Source: Marinospirillum celere
GTDB lineage: Bacteria > Pseudomonadota > Gammaproteobacteria > Pseudomonadales > Halomonadaceae
Direction of reading: 5' to 3'
DNA: 64,000 nucleotides
Assembly (NCBI RefSeq): GCF_900112235.1
Contig: NZ_FOLH01000003.1
Span: 248,001 to 312,000, forward strand
In this document: one piece after another, positions 57,623-64,000 of the stretch
Layout: each line of letters begins with the position of its first letter
Numbering within the stretch: the first letter of the stretch is position 1
The notes under the pieces: generated by a model
What the model saw: only the letters and a program-made list of their open reading frames with translations
Databases searched by the model: none
What the model was told of the DNA's origin: nothing
Translations under genes and position numbers: made by a program

Positions 57623-57763
57623 ATTTTAGCCGTCAGTTGACCTACTCTACCTAATTGATAACTCTATGACTACTCCATCATCCTATAATTTAGCTTGAAA
57701 TACTGCTACTAAATGTTTCAGCAGGTCATTCTGCACTACACTTAATTAAACCAAGCAGCAGTC

Positions 57764-59128
57764 TCAGTCTTCCTGAAGAAGCCCTAGCTCACGCATTTTA
57801 GCCAATTTATAGCGTAGCGTACGTGGACTGATACCCAAGCGCTCAGCAGTTTCTTTTTTACGTCCACCTTCCTGTTCAAGTACATCCAGAATCATTTGAA
57901 ATTCCTGCTCTTTCAAATCCTCTTTCAAGGCTTCTGTAGTGGTGGCGCGATTATTTTGAGGCTTGGTCTCAAGAACTGCAGCAGGCTCAACAGGGTTATT
58001 CCCTTCTATAATAATACTATTCGCTGTCACTTGCTTGCCAGTTGCCATGATTAACGCCCGCTGCATGACATTTTCCAATTCGCGAACATTGCCCGGCCAA
58101 CTATGTTGCAAAAGCAGGCTCTCGGCCTCCTGACTCAAATCAGGGACCTGATTCACACCCATACGCTGGGCATGCTTGACCATCAGCGCTTTAGCCAGAG
58201 GCAGGATATCGCCCTTGCGTTCACGCAGTGGAGGCCAGGCCAGAGGGAAAACATTTAACCGATAATACAAGTCTTCACGAAAACTACCCTGTTGAATACT
58301 TTCTTTAAGATTTCTGTTACTTGTTGCCAGAACCCGCACATTCAGCTTCAAGGTTTTACGTGAACCCAAACGCTCAACTTCCTGTTCTTGCAATACCCTA
58401 AGCAGCTTGGCTTGAAGCTCCAGAGGCATTTCTGAAACCTCATCAAGCAGAAGTGTGCCCCCATCAGCCTGTTCAAATTTGCCCGGCGTACTGGCATTAG
58501 CGCCGGTAAAGGCCCCTTTTTCATAACCAAAAAGAGTAGCTTCCAGCAGGCTTTCAGGAATGGCTGCACAATTGATGGCCACAAAGGGTTTCTTGGCACG
58601 CGGGGAATGTAAATGCAGATAGCGCGCCAAAACCTCCTTACCTGTGCCTGATTCGCCGCCAATCATAACGGAAGCATCACTCTTGGCAACACGGCCTGCC
58701 AGTTGCAACAGCTCTTTACTGGCAGGGTCCTCAACCAGTGGACCCTCATTGGCAGTTGCAGCCAGCGAATTGACTTCCAGCAAGGGCCTAACCAACTTGA
58801 CCAGCAGATCCGGCTCAAAAGGCTTAACCAGGTAATCCACAGCACCCTGACGCATGGCTTCAACAGCCTGGCTAACCGAGCCATAGGCAGTCATCAGGAT
58901 AACCGGCAAGCCTGGATGCTTTTGTCCCAGCTCATCAAGGAGCTGATAACCATCCATAACCGGCATACTGACATCAGAAACCACAACCTTAACGCTTTCT
59001 TTTTCCAGCAGTTTGAGGGCATCTCTTCCATTAACAGCGGAGAGATAATCCCAACCCTCAAGGTCTAGGGTATCTTCCAGGGCTTCTCTTAAATCCGCAT
59101 CATCTTCAACAATCAAAACCTGTGGCAT
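57764..59128 (-). CDS. fleR: Sigma-54-dependent flagellar response regulator FleR/FlrC
   Basis: The 454-residue NtrC-type activator has a receiver domain (phospho-aspartate in VVVSDVSMPVMDGYQL), a sigma-54 interaction AAA+ domain (Walker A GESGTGKE, the sigma-54 contact loop GAFTGA, Walker B GTLLLDEVSEMPLELQ) and a Fis-type helix-turn-helix (KETAERLGISPRTLRYKLAKM). FleR/FlrC activates class III flagellar promoters. The ATG at 59128 follows GGAG by eight bases; a start at 59161 would overlap fleS more and lacks support. It lies upstream of fliE, as in Pseudomonas and Vibrio. Confidence 0.94.
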   Translation of the reverse strand: MPQVLIVEDDADLREALEDTLDLEGWDYLSAVNGRDALKLLEKESVKVVVSDVSMPVMDGYQLLDELGQKHPGLPVILMTAYGSVSQAVEAMRQGAVDYLVKPFEPDLLVKLVRPLLEVNSLAATANEGPLVEDPASKELLQLAGRVAKSDASVMIGGESGTGKEVLARYLHLHSPRAKKPFVAINCAAIPESLLEATLFGYEKGAFTGANASTPGKFEQADGGTLLLDEVSEMPLELQAKLLRVLQEQEVERLGSRKTLKLNVRVLATSNRNLKESIQQGSFREDLYYRLNVFPLAWPPLRERKGDILPLAKALMVKHAQRMGVNQVPDLSQEAESLLLQHSWPGNVRELENVMQRALIMATGKQVTANSIIIEGNNPVEPAAVLETKPQNNRATTTEALKEDLKEQEFQMILDVLEQEGGRKKETAERLGISPRTLRYKLAKMRELGLLQED

Positions 59129-59157
59129 TGACAGTTCTCCAGAACATCTCAGAACCT

Positions 59158-60201
59158 TCAAGGTTCAGCATTTGCATCCATGGGTAAGGCAATCCAGGCG
59201 CGGGTGCCTTCGCCTGGGCGTGATTGCAGCCAAAATTGTCCTTGGTGAGCCTTAACGACGGCCTGAACGATTGCCAGACCCAAGCCGGTACCCTGGGATT
59301 TGGTGGTATAAAAGGGTTCCTGCGCTCGATCCACCTGCTCTTGATGAATACCTGGCCCTTCATCGGCCACACAAAGCAGCAGGTGCATGCCCTGATGCCC
59401 AGGCAAGTCAGCAACCGTTTCTAAATGCAGGGCAATAGCAGGTGGTGGATCACTGGCTTCAACGGCATTATTAATCAGATTAAGTACAGCGCCAACCAAT
59501 GAATCCAAGCTGACAACCAACTCACTGGGGGTCAGCCGAAGCTGCCAGTCAAAATGCAGCTGATGCTTTTCAATAACCGGCTGAACAGCTTCCTGCAACG
59601 AACCAGCCAGCTCCTCGACGGCCAGCCTTCTTGCCATTCGGGTTTCCCCTTTGGCAAAGATCAGCATATCACGTATTTGTTGATCCATATGCTGCAAACG
59701 GCTTTTCAACTTAGTGGCAAATTTTTGCTGCTGATGCTCTTCCAGCCCTTCTTTTTGCAGGTGACCGGCATAAAGCAGGGCTGTTGATAAAGGGGTGCGC
59801 AGCTGATGAGCCAGAGAAGCCACCATATGCCCCATGGAGGAGAGGCGTTCATGACGGGCCAGTTGATCTTGCAGACGCCGGGTTTCTGTCAAATCCTGCA
59901 ATAAAATCAGCTGCCCTCGCTCACCCGACATAGAGCTGATCGACAGACTCACTTTACGACCATCTTTAAGAGAAACCTCGTGTCCATCATCACTACGGGG
60001 TGCAAAAGCCCGCTGGACCACCTTCAGCCAGGCAGCACCTCTAAGCGGTTCTCCCAAGAGCTCCAAAGCCACTTCATTGGCCTGACTGACACGCCCCTGC
60101 TGGTCCAACATCACGATTCCTGCTGGAATGGCCGCCAAAACATCGGCAAGGGCCTGCTCAGCACCGTGACTTGCTGTTATCTGTTGCTCAGAAACCGTCA
60201 T
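59158..60201 (-). CDS. fleS: Flagellar sensor histidine kinase FleS/FlrB
   Basis: The 347-residue kinase has no membrane helix. A PAS domain (about 20-115: [32 protein letters not shown]) is followed by the H box ([18 protein letters not shown], the phospho-histidine) and an ATPase domain ([10 protein letters not shown] box, [13 protein letters not shown]1 box, [15 protein letters not shown]2 box). It would phosphorylate FleR. It starts 23 bases after a GNAT gene on the same strand; fleQ/flrA, usually upstream, is not in the window. Confidence 0.94.
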   Translation of the reverse strand: MTVSEQQITASHGAEQALADVLAAIPAGIVMLDQQGRVSQANEVALELLGEPLRGAAWLKVVQRAFAPRSDDGHEVSLKDGRKVSLSISSMSGERGQLILLQDLTETRRLQDQLARHERLSSMGHMVASLAHQLRTPLSTALLYAGHLQKEGLEEHQQQKFATKLKSRLQHMDQQIRDMLIFAKGETRMARRLAVEELAGSLQEAVQPVIEKHQLHFDWQLRLTPSELVVSLDSLVGAVLNLINNAVEASDPPPAIALHLETVADLPGHQGMHLLLCVADEGPGIHQEQVDRAQEPFYTTKSQGTGLGLAIVQAVVKAHQGQFWLQSRPGEGTRAWIALPMDANAEP

Positions 60202-60224
60202 TTGTTGCTCTTAACCTAAAAAAA

Positions 60225-60677
60225 TCAAGCCGATTCAAGCAAGAAGTCGCCTGTTTCCGGATGGTGTGTATAACCCAAGCGCCTTACCAGCATTTGATCG
60301 GCAAGGGTCAGCTGTTTACCAGGCACCCAAACATCCAAGCCCTTGGCACGTGCGCTGGAAGCTACCAGAGCCATCAAACGGCTACCAACTCCCCTGCGCC
60401 GAGTTACTTCTCGAACACAAAGATGACGTAGATACCAAGAATCCTGAGACTGAGTCACCAAAACAGCCCCTATCAAATGGTCGTTAAAAAGAGCGCCTGC
60501 AAACCAGCTATCCTGATCTTCAAGCACAGCTTCAACAAACTCAGGCGCCTCCAGAGCCTGATCTTCAAAGCTGCGCCTGAGTGATTCGGCTTCTGAATAA
60601 ATTTTCTCCAGATCAGCACGCCAATCCGGATGTTCTTCCAGTGCCTGCAGATTGACTTCTACGATTTGAACGGGCAT
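60225..60677 (-). CDS. GNAT family N-acetyltransferase
   Basis: The 150-residue protein has the acetyl-CoA-binding core of the GNAT fold: strands SWFAGALFNDHLIGAVLVTQ and WYLRHLCVREVTRRRGVGSRLMALVAS, with the pyrophosphate-binding RRRGVG loop. Its C-terminal third (LTLADQMLVRRLGYTHHPETGDFLLE) is typical. It resembles PanM/PanZ-like small acetyltransferases only in general layout, so the substrate is open. It is the first gene before fleS-fleR and diverges from hisB over 142 bases. Confidence 0.85.
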   Translation of the reverse strand: MPVQIVEVNLQALEEHPDWRADLEKIYSEAESLRRSFEDQALEAPEFVEAVLEDQDSWFAGALFNDHLIGAVLVTQSQDSWYLRHLCVREVTRRRGVGSRLMALVASSARAKGLDVWVPGKQLTLADQMLVRRLGYTHHPETGDFLLESA

Positions 60678-60769
60678 GACATGACCTTTAAAAAATATAC
60701 GGCCACTTTATTGTAGCCTGCAACTATCATAAGTATAAAAGGCTCTTAACTGCCTTTCTGCGTTGACAC

Positions 60770-60778
60770 TGGTATAAT
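60770..60778 (+). promoter_or_regulatory. Extended -10 promoter for the hisBHA genes
   Basis: TGGTATAAT is a perfect extended -10 element (TGn plus TATAAT), 42 bases before the hisB start. No good -35 stands at 17 bases; a TTGACA lies only four bases upstream of it and is therefore not its partner. A start point near 60785 would leave a short leader, with AGG about 12 bases before the hisB ATG. Confidence 0.55.
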
Positions 60779-60819
60779 CAAATCATTAAAGACTCGAACC
60801 TTATAGGTGTACCCTAGCA

Positions 60820-61413
60820 ATGACGGCAAGAACCGCAAGTGTAACCCGCAACACCCTGGAAACGAAAATTCAGGTTGAAATCAACCTGGATGGTACTGGC
60901 ACATTTTCCAGTGATTCTGGCATAGGTTTTCTGGACCACATGCTGGATCAAGTCGCTCGGCATGGCCTGATTGATATAGACATCAAGATGACTGGTGACC
61001 GCCACATCGACGACCACCACAGTGTTGAAGACCTGGGCATCACTATGGGTCAGGCTTTTGCTCAGGCCGTGGGCGACAAAAAAGGGATCGTTCGCTATGG
61101 CCATGCCTATGTTCCGCTGGATGAAGCCTTGTCGCGCGTAGTTATCGACTTTTCCGGACGCCCCGGCCTGTTTATGGACGTGGAATTCACCCGCGCCAGC
61201 CTTGGCGGCCTGGACACTCAGCTGTTTTGGGAATTCTTCCAAGGTTTTGTTAACCACGCCCAGGTCACCTTGCATATTGATAACCTGAAAGGCTTCAACG
61301 CCCACCACCAGGCCGAAACCATCTTCAAGGCCTTTGGACGCGCCCTGCGCATGGCCTTGTCCCCCGATGAGCGCATGGCCGGGCAAACGCCTTCCACCAA
61401 GGGCGTGTTGTAA
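60820..61413 (+). CDS. hisB: Imidazoleglycerol-phosphate dehydratase
   Basis: HisB catalyses the sixth step of histidine synthesis. The 197-residue product is the monofunctional form, without the phosphatase half found in E. coli. Metal-binding histidine motifs are [26 protein letters not shown] and [18 protein letters not shown]; the conserved [15 protein letters not shown] region is also present. It heads hisB-hisH-hisA and its stop overlaps the hisH start (TAATG). Confidence 0.97.
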   Translation: MTARTASVTRNTLETKIQVEINLDGTGTFSSDSGIGFLDHMLDQVARHGLIDIDIKMTGDRHIDDHHSVEDLGITMGQAFAQAVGDKKGIVRYGHAYVPLDEALSRVVIDFSGRPGLFMDVEFTRASLGGLDTQLFWEFFQGFVNHAQVTLHIDNLKGFNAHHQAETIFKAFGRALRMALSPDERMAGQTPSTKGVL

Positions 61414-62090
61414 TGACTGAAATCAAGGACAAGGACTCTGCACAGCCTGAAGTTGTCATTATTGATTATGGTATGGGCAATCTGCATTCAGCTCACAAGG
61501 CCCTGGAAAAAATGGCAGCCGGCAAGAAAAGCGTCGGCATTTCTTCTGATCCTGACATCATTCGCCAAGCCGAGCGGGTGGTTCTACCCGGTGTGGGTGC
61601 GATTCGCGACTGTATGGCCGAAATGCACAAAACTGGACTGGTCCCCATCATTCGCGAAAGTCTGAACAACAAACCCTTTTTGGGTATCTGTGTTGGCTTT
61701 CAGGCCCTGATGCAAGCCAGTGAAGAAAACGGCGGCGTGGATTGCCTGGGCCATTTCCGAGGCCAGGTCAAATTCTTTGGTGAAAACCTGCAAGACAGCC
61801 AGGGCCAGCGCCTGAAGGTCCCTCACATGGGCTGGAGCCAGGTCACTCCCGAACAAGCTGACCACCCCCTTTGGCAAGGCATCCCCAGTGGCGAACGCTT
61901 TTATTTTGTACACAGCTACTATGTCGCTGCCGAACAGCAAGAGCAGATTCTTGCCAGCTGCGACTACGGCCCCGTGACCCTGCATGCCGCCCTGGCTCAA
62001 GACAATGTCGCGGCGGTACAATTCCACCCCGAAAAAAGCGCCCAGGCGGGACTCAAGCTTTTGGAAAACTTTTTATTCTGGAAACCCTGA
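61413..62090 (+). CDS. hisH: Imidazole glycerol phosphate synthase, glutamine amidotransferase subunit
   Basis: HisH releases ammonia from glutamine for HisF. The 225-residue product has the class I amidotransferase core: [23 protein letters not shown], nucleophile cysteine 93 in [11 protein letters not shown], and the catalytic HPE of [12 protein letters not shown]. It is about 10 residues extended at the N-terminus and has longer loops than E. coli HisH (196). It overlaps hisB by one base and ends one base before hisA. Confidence 0.96.
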   Translation: MTEIKDKDSAQPEVVIIDYGMGNLHSAHKALEKMAAGKKSVGISSDPDIIRQAERVVLPGVGAIRDCMAEMHKTGLVPIIRESLNNKPFLGICVGFQALMQASEENGGVDCLGHFRGQVKFFGENLQDSQGQRLKVPHMGWSQVTPEQADHPLWQGIPSGERFYFVHSYYVAAEQQEQILASCDYGPVTLHAALAQDNVAAVQFHPEKSAQAGLKLLENFLFWKP

Positions 62091-62091
62091 C

Positions 62092-62823
62092 ATGCTGATT
62101 ATTCCCGCAATTGATTTAAAAGATGGCCAGTGCGTACGCCTCAAGCAAGGTCGCATGGAAGACTCCACCAACTATGGTGATGACCCGGTCGAAATGGCTG
62201 CACGCTGGGTGAATGAAGGCTGCCGCCGCTTGCATCTGGTTGATCTGAACGGTGCTTTTGACGGTCAACCTGTTAATGGCGAAGCCGTGACGGCTATTGC
62301 CCGCGCCAACCCCGGCCTGCCGATTCAAATTGGCGGCGGTATACGCACCGCGCAAACCATCGAGCACTACCTGGAAGCAGGCGTCCAGTGGGTGATTATC
62401 GGCACCAAGGCTGTAAAAGAACCGGAATTTGTCACCGAGATGTGCAAACTCTTTCCCGGTCATATTATTGTCGGCCTGGATGCCAAAAACGGCCTGGTGG
62501 CTACCGATGGCTGGGCTGAAGTCTCCAACATCAAGGCCACTGACCTGGCCAAGCGTTTTGCCGATGATGGTGTCTCCAGCATTGTTTACACCGACATCAG
62601 CCGCGATGGCATGATGCAGGGCGTCAACCTGGAAGCCACTGTCGAACTGGCCCAGCAAGGTGGCCTGCCGGTGATTGCCTCGGGCGGCGTGACCGACCTG
62701 GGCGATGTTGAACGCCTGCTGAAGGTCGCCGACCAGGGCATCCTGGGTGCCATCACTGGCCGCGCCATCTACGAAGGCAGCCTCAATCTGGCTGAAGCGC
62801 AGAAGCTGGCAGACGATCGATAA
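62092..62823 (+). CDS. hisA: ProFAR isomerase (HisA)
   Basis: HisA isomerises the ProFAR aminoaldose to PRFAR. The 243-residue TIM barrel starts [20 protein letters not shown] with catalytic aspartate 8 and has the partner aspartate about 130 in [10 protein letters not shown]. Phosphate-binding glycines occur in IQIGGGIRT and [12 protein letters not shown]. The ATG at 62092 gives the usual length; a longer in-frame reading into hisH is not supported. Unlike the tight hisB-H-A spacing, 302 bases separate it from hisF. Confidence 0.97.
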   Translation: MLIIPAIDLKDGQCVRLKQGRMEDSTNYGDDPVEMAARWVNEGCRRLHLVDLNGAFDGQPVNGEAVTAIARANPGLPIQIGGGIRTAQTIEHYLEAGVQWVIIGTKAVKEPEFVTEMCKLFPGHIIVGLDAKNGLVATDGWAEVSNIKATDLAKRFADDGVSSIVYTDISRDGMMQGVNLEATVELAQQGGLPVIASGGVTDLGDVERLLKVADQGILGAITGRAIYEGSLNLAEAQKLADDR

Positions 62824-62869
62824 GAAATCTCGCACCTTCACGAGCTTCGAGGGTGCAGGCCATTACTTT

Positions 62870-62902
62870 TCAGGACGCGTAAATACATCCCTGTAAGCTC
62901 TG
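62870..62902 (+). repeat. 33-base repeat, copy 1, in the hisA-hisF gap
   Basis: This copy begins TCAGGACGCGTAAATACATC and ends CCTGTAAGCTCTG. It matches copy 2 (62992-63024) at 31 of 33 positions, both differences being A/G changes. It is followed by a hairpin region: GCTCGC and GCGAGC (62922-62951) enclose CAAGG-TTG-CCTTG. The arrangement resembles interspersed intergenic (REP-like) elements of gammaproteobacteria. A smaller imperfect hairpin (GCACC/GGTGC, 62832-62856) sits just after hisA. Confidence 0.75.
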
Positions 62903-62974
62903 GCAGGAGATGTAGTTCGTGGCTCGCGGCAAGGTTGCCTTGTAAAAGCGAGCTTGATACCCCCGGCTGCTTCT

Positions 62975-63069
62975 GTCGGGTACCTGGTCTGTCAGGACGC
63001 GTGAATACGTCCCTGTAAGCTCTGTCTGCAACCTCCTGTTGCAGACAGCCTGCCAGACCAGCACCCGAC
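62975..63069 (+). repeat. Repeat copy 2 inside a nested hairpin, hisA-hisF gap
   Basis: Outer arms GTCGGGT..CTGGTCTG..CAG (62975-62995) and CTG..CAGACCAG..ACCCGAC (63050-63069) pair imperfectly round the second copy of the 33-base repeat (62992-63024) and an inner perfect hairpin: CTGTCTGCAAC, loop CTCCT, GTTGCAGACAG (63022-63048, 11 pairs). There is no U-run, so it is not an ordinary terminator. The remaining bases up to hisF hold only its ribosome site, AGGAG. Confidence 0.75.
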
Positions 63070-63125
63070 ACACAGCCTGGAATACTCCAGCGACTAGACG
63101 TGCGCTTTAAACTTCAGGAGAAAAA

Positions 63126-63899
63126 ATGGGACTGGCCAAACGTATTATTCCTTGCCTTGATGTCGATAAAGGCCGTGTCGTTAAGGGCGTTAATTTTGTT
63201 GGCATCCGTGATGCGGGCAATCCCGTTGAAGTGGCCAAACGCTATAACGACCAGGGCGCCGATGAGATTACCTTTCTGGATATCACCGCCAGTCATGAAG
63301 ACCGAGGCACCACGGTGGAGATGGTCGAAGAGATTGCCGGTCAGGTATTTATTCCCCTGACTGTGGGCGGTGGTATTCGTAATTGCGAGAACATTCGTAC
63401 TATGCTGAATGCCGGGGCTGACAAGGTTTCCATTAATACCGCAGCAGTCACTAACCCCGAGTTTGTTCGTGAAGCCGCCGAGCGCTTTGGCAGCCAGTGT
63501 ATTGTCGTTGCCATTGATGCCAAGAAGGTTTCGGCTGAAGGTGAAGCAGATCGCTGGGAGATTTTCACCCACGGCGGGCGTAAGGCCACTGGCCTGGATG
63601 CCGTGGAATGGGCCAAAAAAATGGTTGGCCTGGGTGCCGGTGAGTTGCTACTAACCAGCATGGACAGAGACGGCACTAAAAATGGCTTTGATCTGGGCGT
63701 AACCCGTGCCATTTCTGATGCTGTGGCCGTGCCGGTGATCGCTTCCGGCGGCGTGGGCAACCTACAACATCTCGTCGATGGCGTTCAGCAAGGCCAGGCT
63801 GATGCCGTACTGGCCGCCAGCATCTTCCATTTTGGTACCTACTCCATCCCTGAAGCCAAGCGTTTTATGGCTGATCAGGGCATTGAAATGCGGCTATAA
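63126..63899 (+). CDS. hisF: Imidazole glycerol phosphate synthase, cyclase subunit
   Basis: HisF joins ammonia from HisH with PRFAR to give imidazole glycerol phosphate and AICAR. The 257-residue TIM barrel starts [21 protein letters not shown] with catalytic aspartate 12, and the second aspartate 131 stands in [10 protein letters not shown]; the phosphate sites are LTVGGGIRN and [17 protein letters not shown] lies six bases before the ATG. Its stop overlaps the start of the next gene (TAATG). Confidence 0.97.
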   Translation: MGLAKRIIPCLDVDKGRVVKGVNFVGIRDAGNPVEVAKRYNDQGADEITFLDITASHEDRGTTVEMVEEIAGQVFIPLTVGGGIRNCENIRTMLNAGADKVSINTAAVTNPEFVREAAERFGSQCIVVAIDAKKVSAEGEADRWEIFTHGGRKATGLDAVEWAKKMVGLGAGELLLTSMDRDGTKNGFDLGVTRAISDAVAVPVIASGGVGNLQHLVDGVQQGQADAVLAASIFHFGTYSIPEAKRFMADQGIEMRL

Positions 63900-64000
63900 T
63901 GCACCTCACTTCTGACAAGGCCAGGGTTTTCCTGGCCCTGACATTACTCTGGCTGCTGGGTCTTTATCTACGCCTGCCGATTCTGGTGATCCCGCCGCTG
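63899..64000 (+). CDS. N-terminal fragment of a membrane protein, possibly an MFS transporter
   Basis: Thirty-four codons are visible, cut by the window edge. After a short polar start the fragment is hydrophobic (VFLALTLLWLLGLYLRLPIL then VIPPL). A first helix followed by an LRLPILVIPPL-type segment is reminiscent of CynX/NimT-like major facilitator transporters, but the evidence is too short to be firm. The ATG shares its A with the hisF stop, so it may be cotranscribed with hisF. Confidence 0.45.
   Translation, partial: MHLTSDKARVFLALTLLWLLGLYLRLPILVIPPL

Noticed and set aside
60763-60768. Perfect TTGACA before hisB as a -35 box
   Set aside because: It is four bases from the TATAAT, far too close, and no acceptable -10 lies 16 to 18 bases downstream of it.
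62838-63071. Short minus-strand open frames across the hisA-hisF gap
   Set aside because: They run through the two repeats and hairpins, lack ribosome sites and have no recognisable product; the region is better explained as a non-coding repeat element.

Overview
This is a chromosomal window from a flagellated gammaproteobacterium at close to 50% GC. Gene content and order fit the Oceanospirillales/Pseudomonadales side: a Pseudomonas-type flagellar and chemotaxis block continues directly into a system I cytochrome c maturation (ccm) operon, with smc-zipA-ligA, rsd/algQ, prlC and yheU nearby. I cannot name the genus from the sequence. A marine spirillum-like relative is plausible but is inference only.

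Layout. 1-12 kb: the end of nadC, a class II aldolase-like gene, a Rossmann-like orphan, a secreted FliL-like protein, rsd, a DUF416 gene, a gamma carbonic anhydrase-like gene, prlC with an alpha/beta hydrolase, then a minus-strand set made of a Bug/TctC-type binding protein, a PAS-GGDEF-EAL protein and two small membrane proteins. 12-23 kb: a MATE transporter, avtA and yheU, a DUF2628 protein, ligA, zipA and smc. 22.7-29.9 kb: ccmABCDEFGHI, read from right to left. 30-32 kb: a second FliK-like gene and a small FlhB C-domain-like gene. 31.9-60.7 kb: a long minus-strand motility block, in transcription order GNAT-fleS-fleR, fliEFGHIJ, fliKLMNOPQR-flhB, flhA-flhF, fliA, cheY-cheZ-cheA-cheB, parC-parP-cheW, DUF2802. 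60.8-64 kb: hisB-hisH-hisA-hisF and the first codons of a membrane protein.

How the parts work together. FleS/FleR would activate sigma-54 flagellar promoters; one very good match lies just before fliK and a weaker one before fliE. The fli/flh products build the MS ring, C ring, export gate and ATPase complex. FliA drives late genes, the Che proteins form the signalling array, and ParC/ParP would position that array at the pole. The ccm genes attach haem to periplasmic c-type cytochromes.

Most of the window is conserved core genome, and I see no convincing wholly new system. The points that stand out are: no flhG/fleN between flhF and fliA; a FliH with about 300 extra acidic, proline-rich residues; a GNAT gene leading fleSR with no fleQ in front; a binding protein translationally coupled to a c-di-GMP enzyme; a duplicated motif in the CheA linker; and a tandem repeat-hairpin element that splits hisA from hisF.
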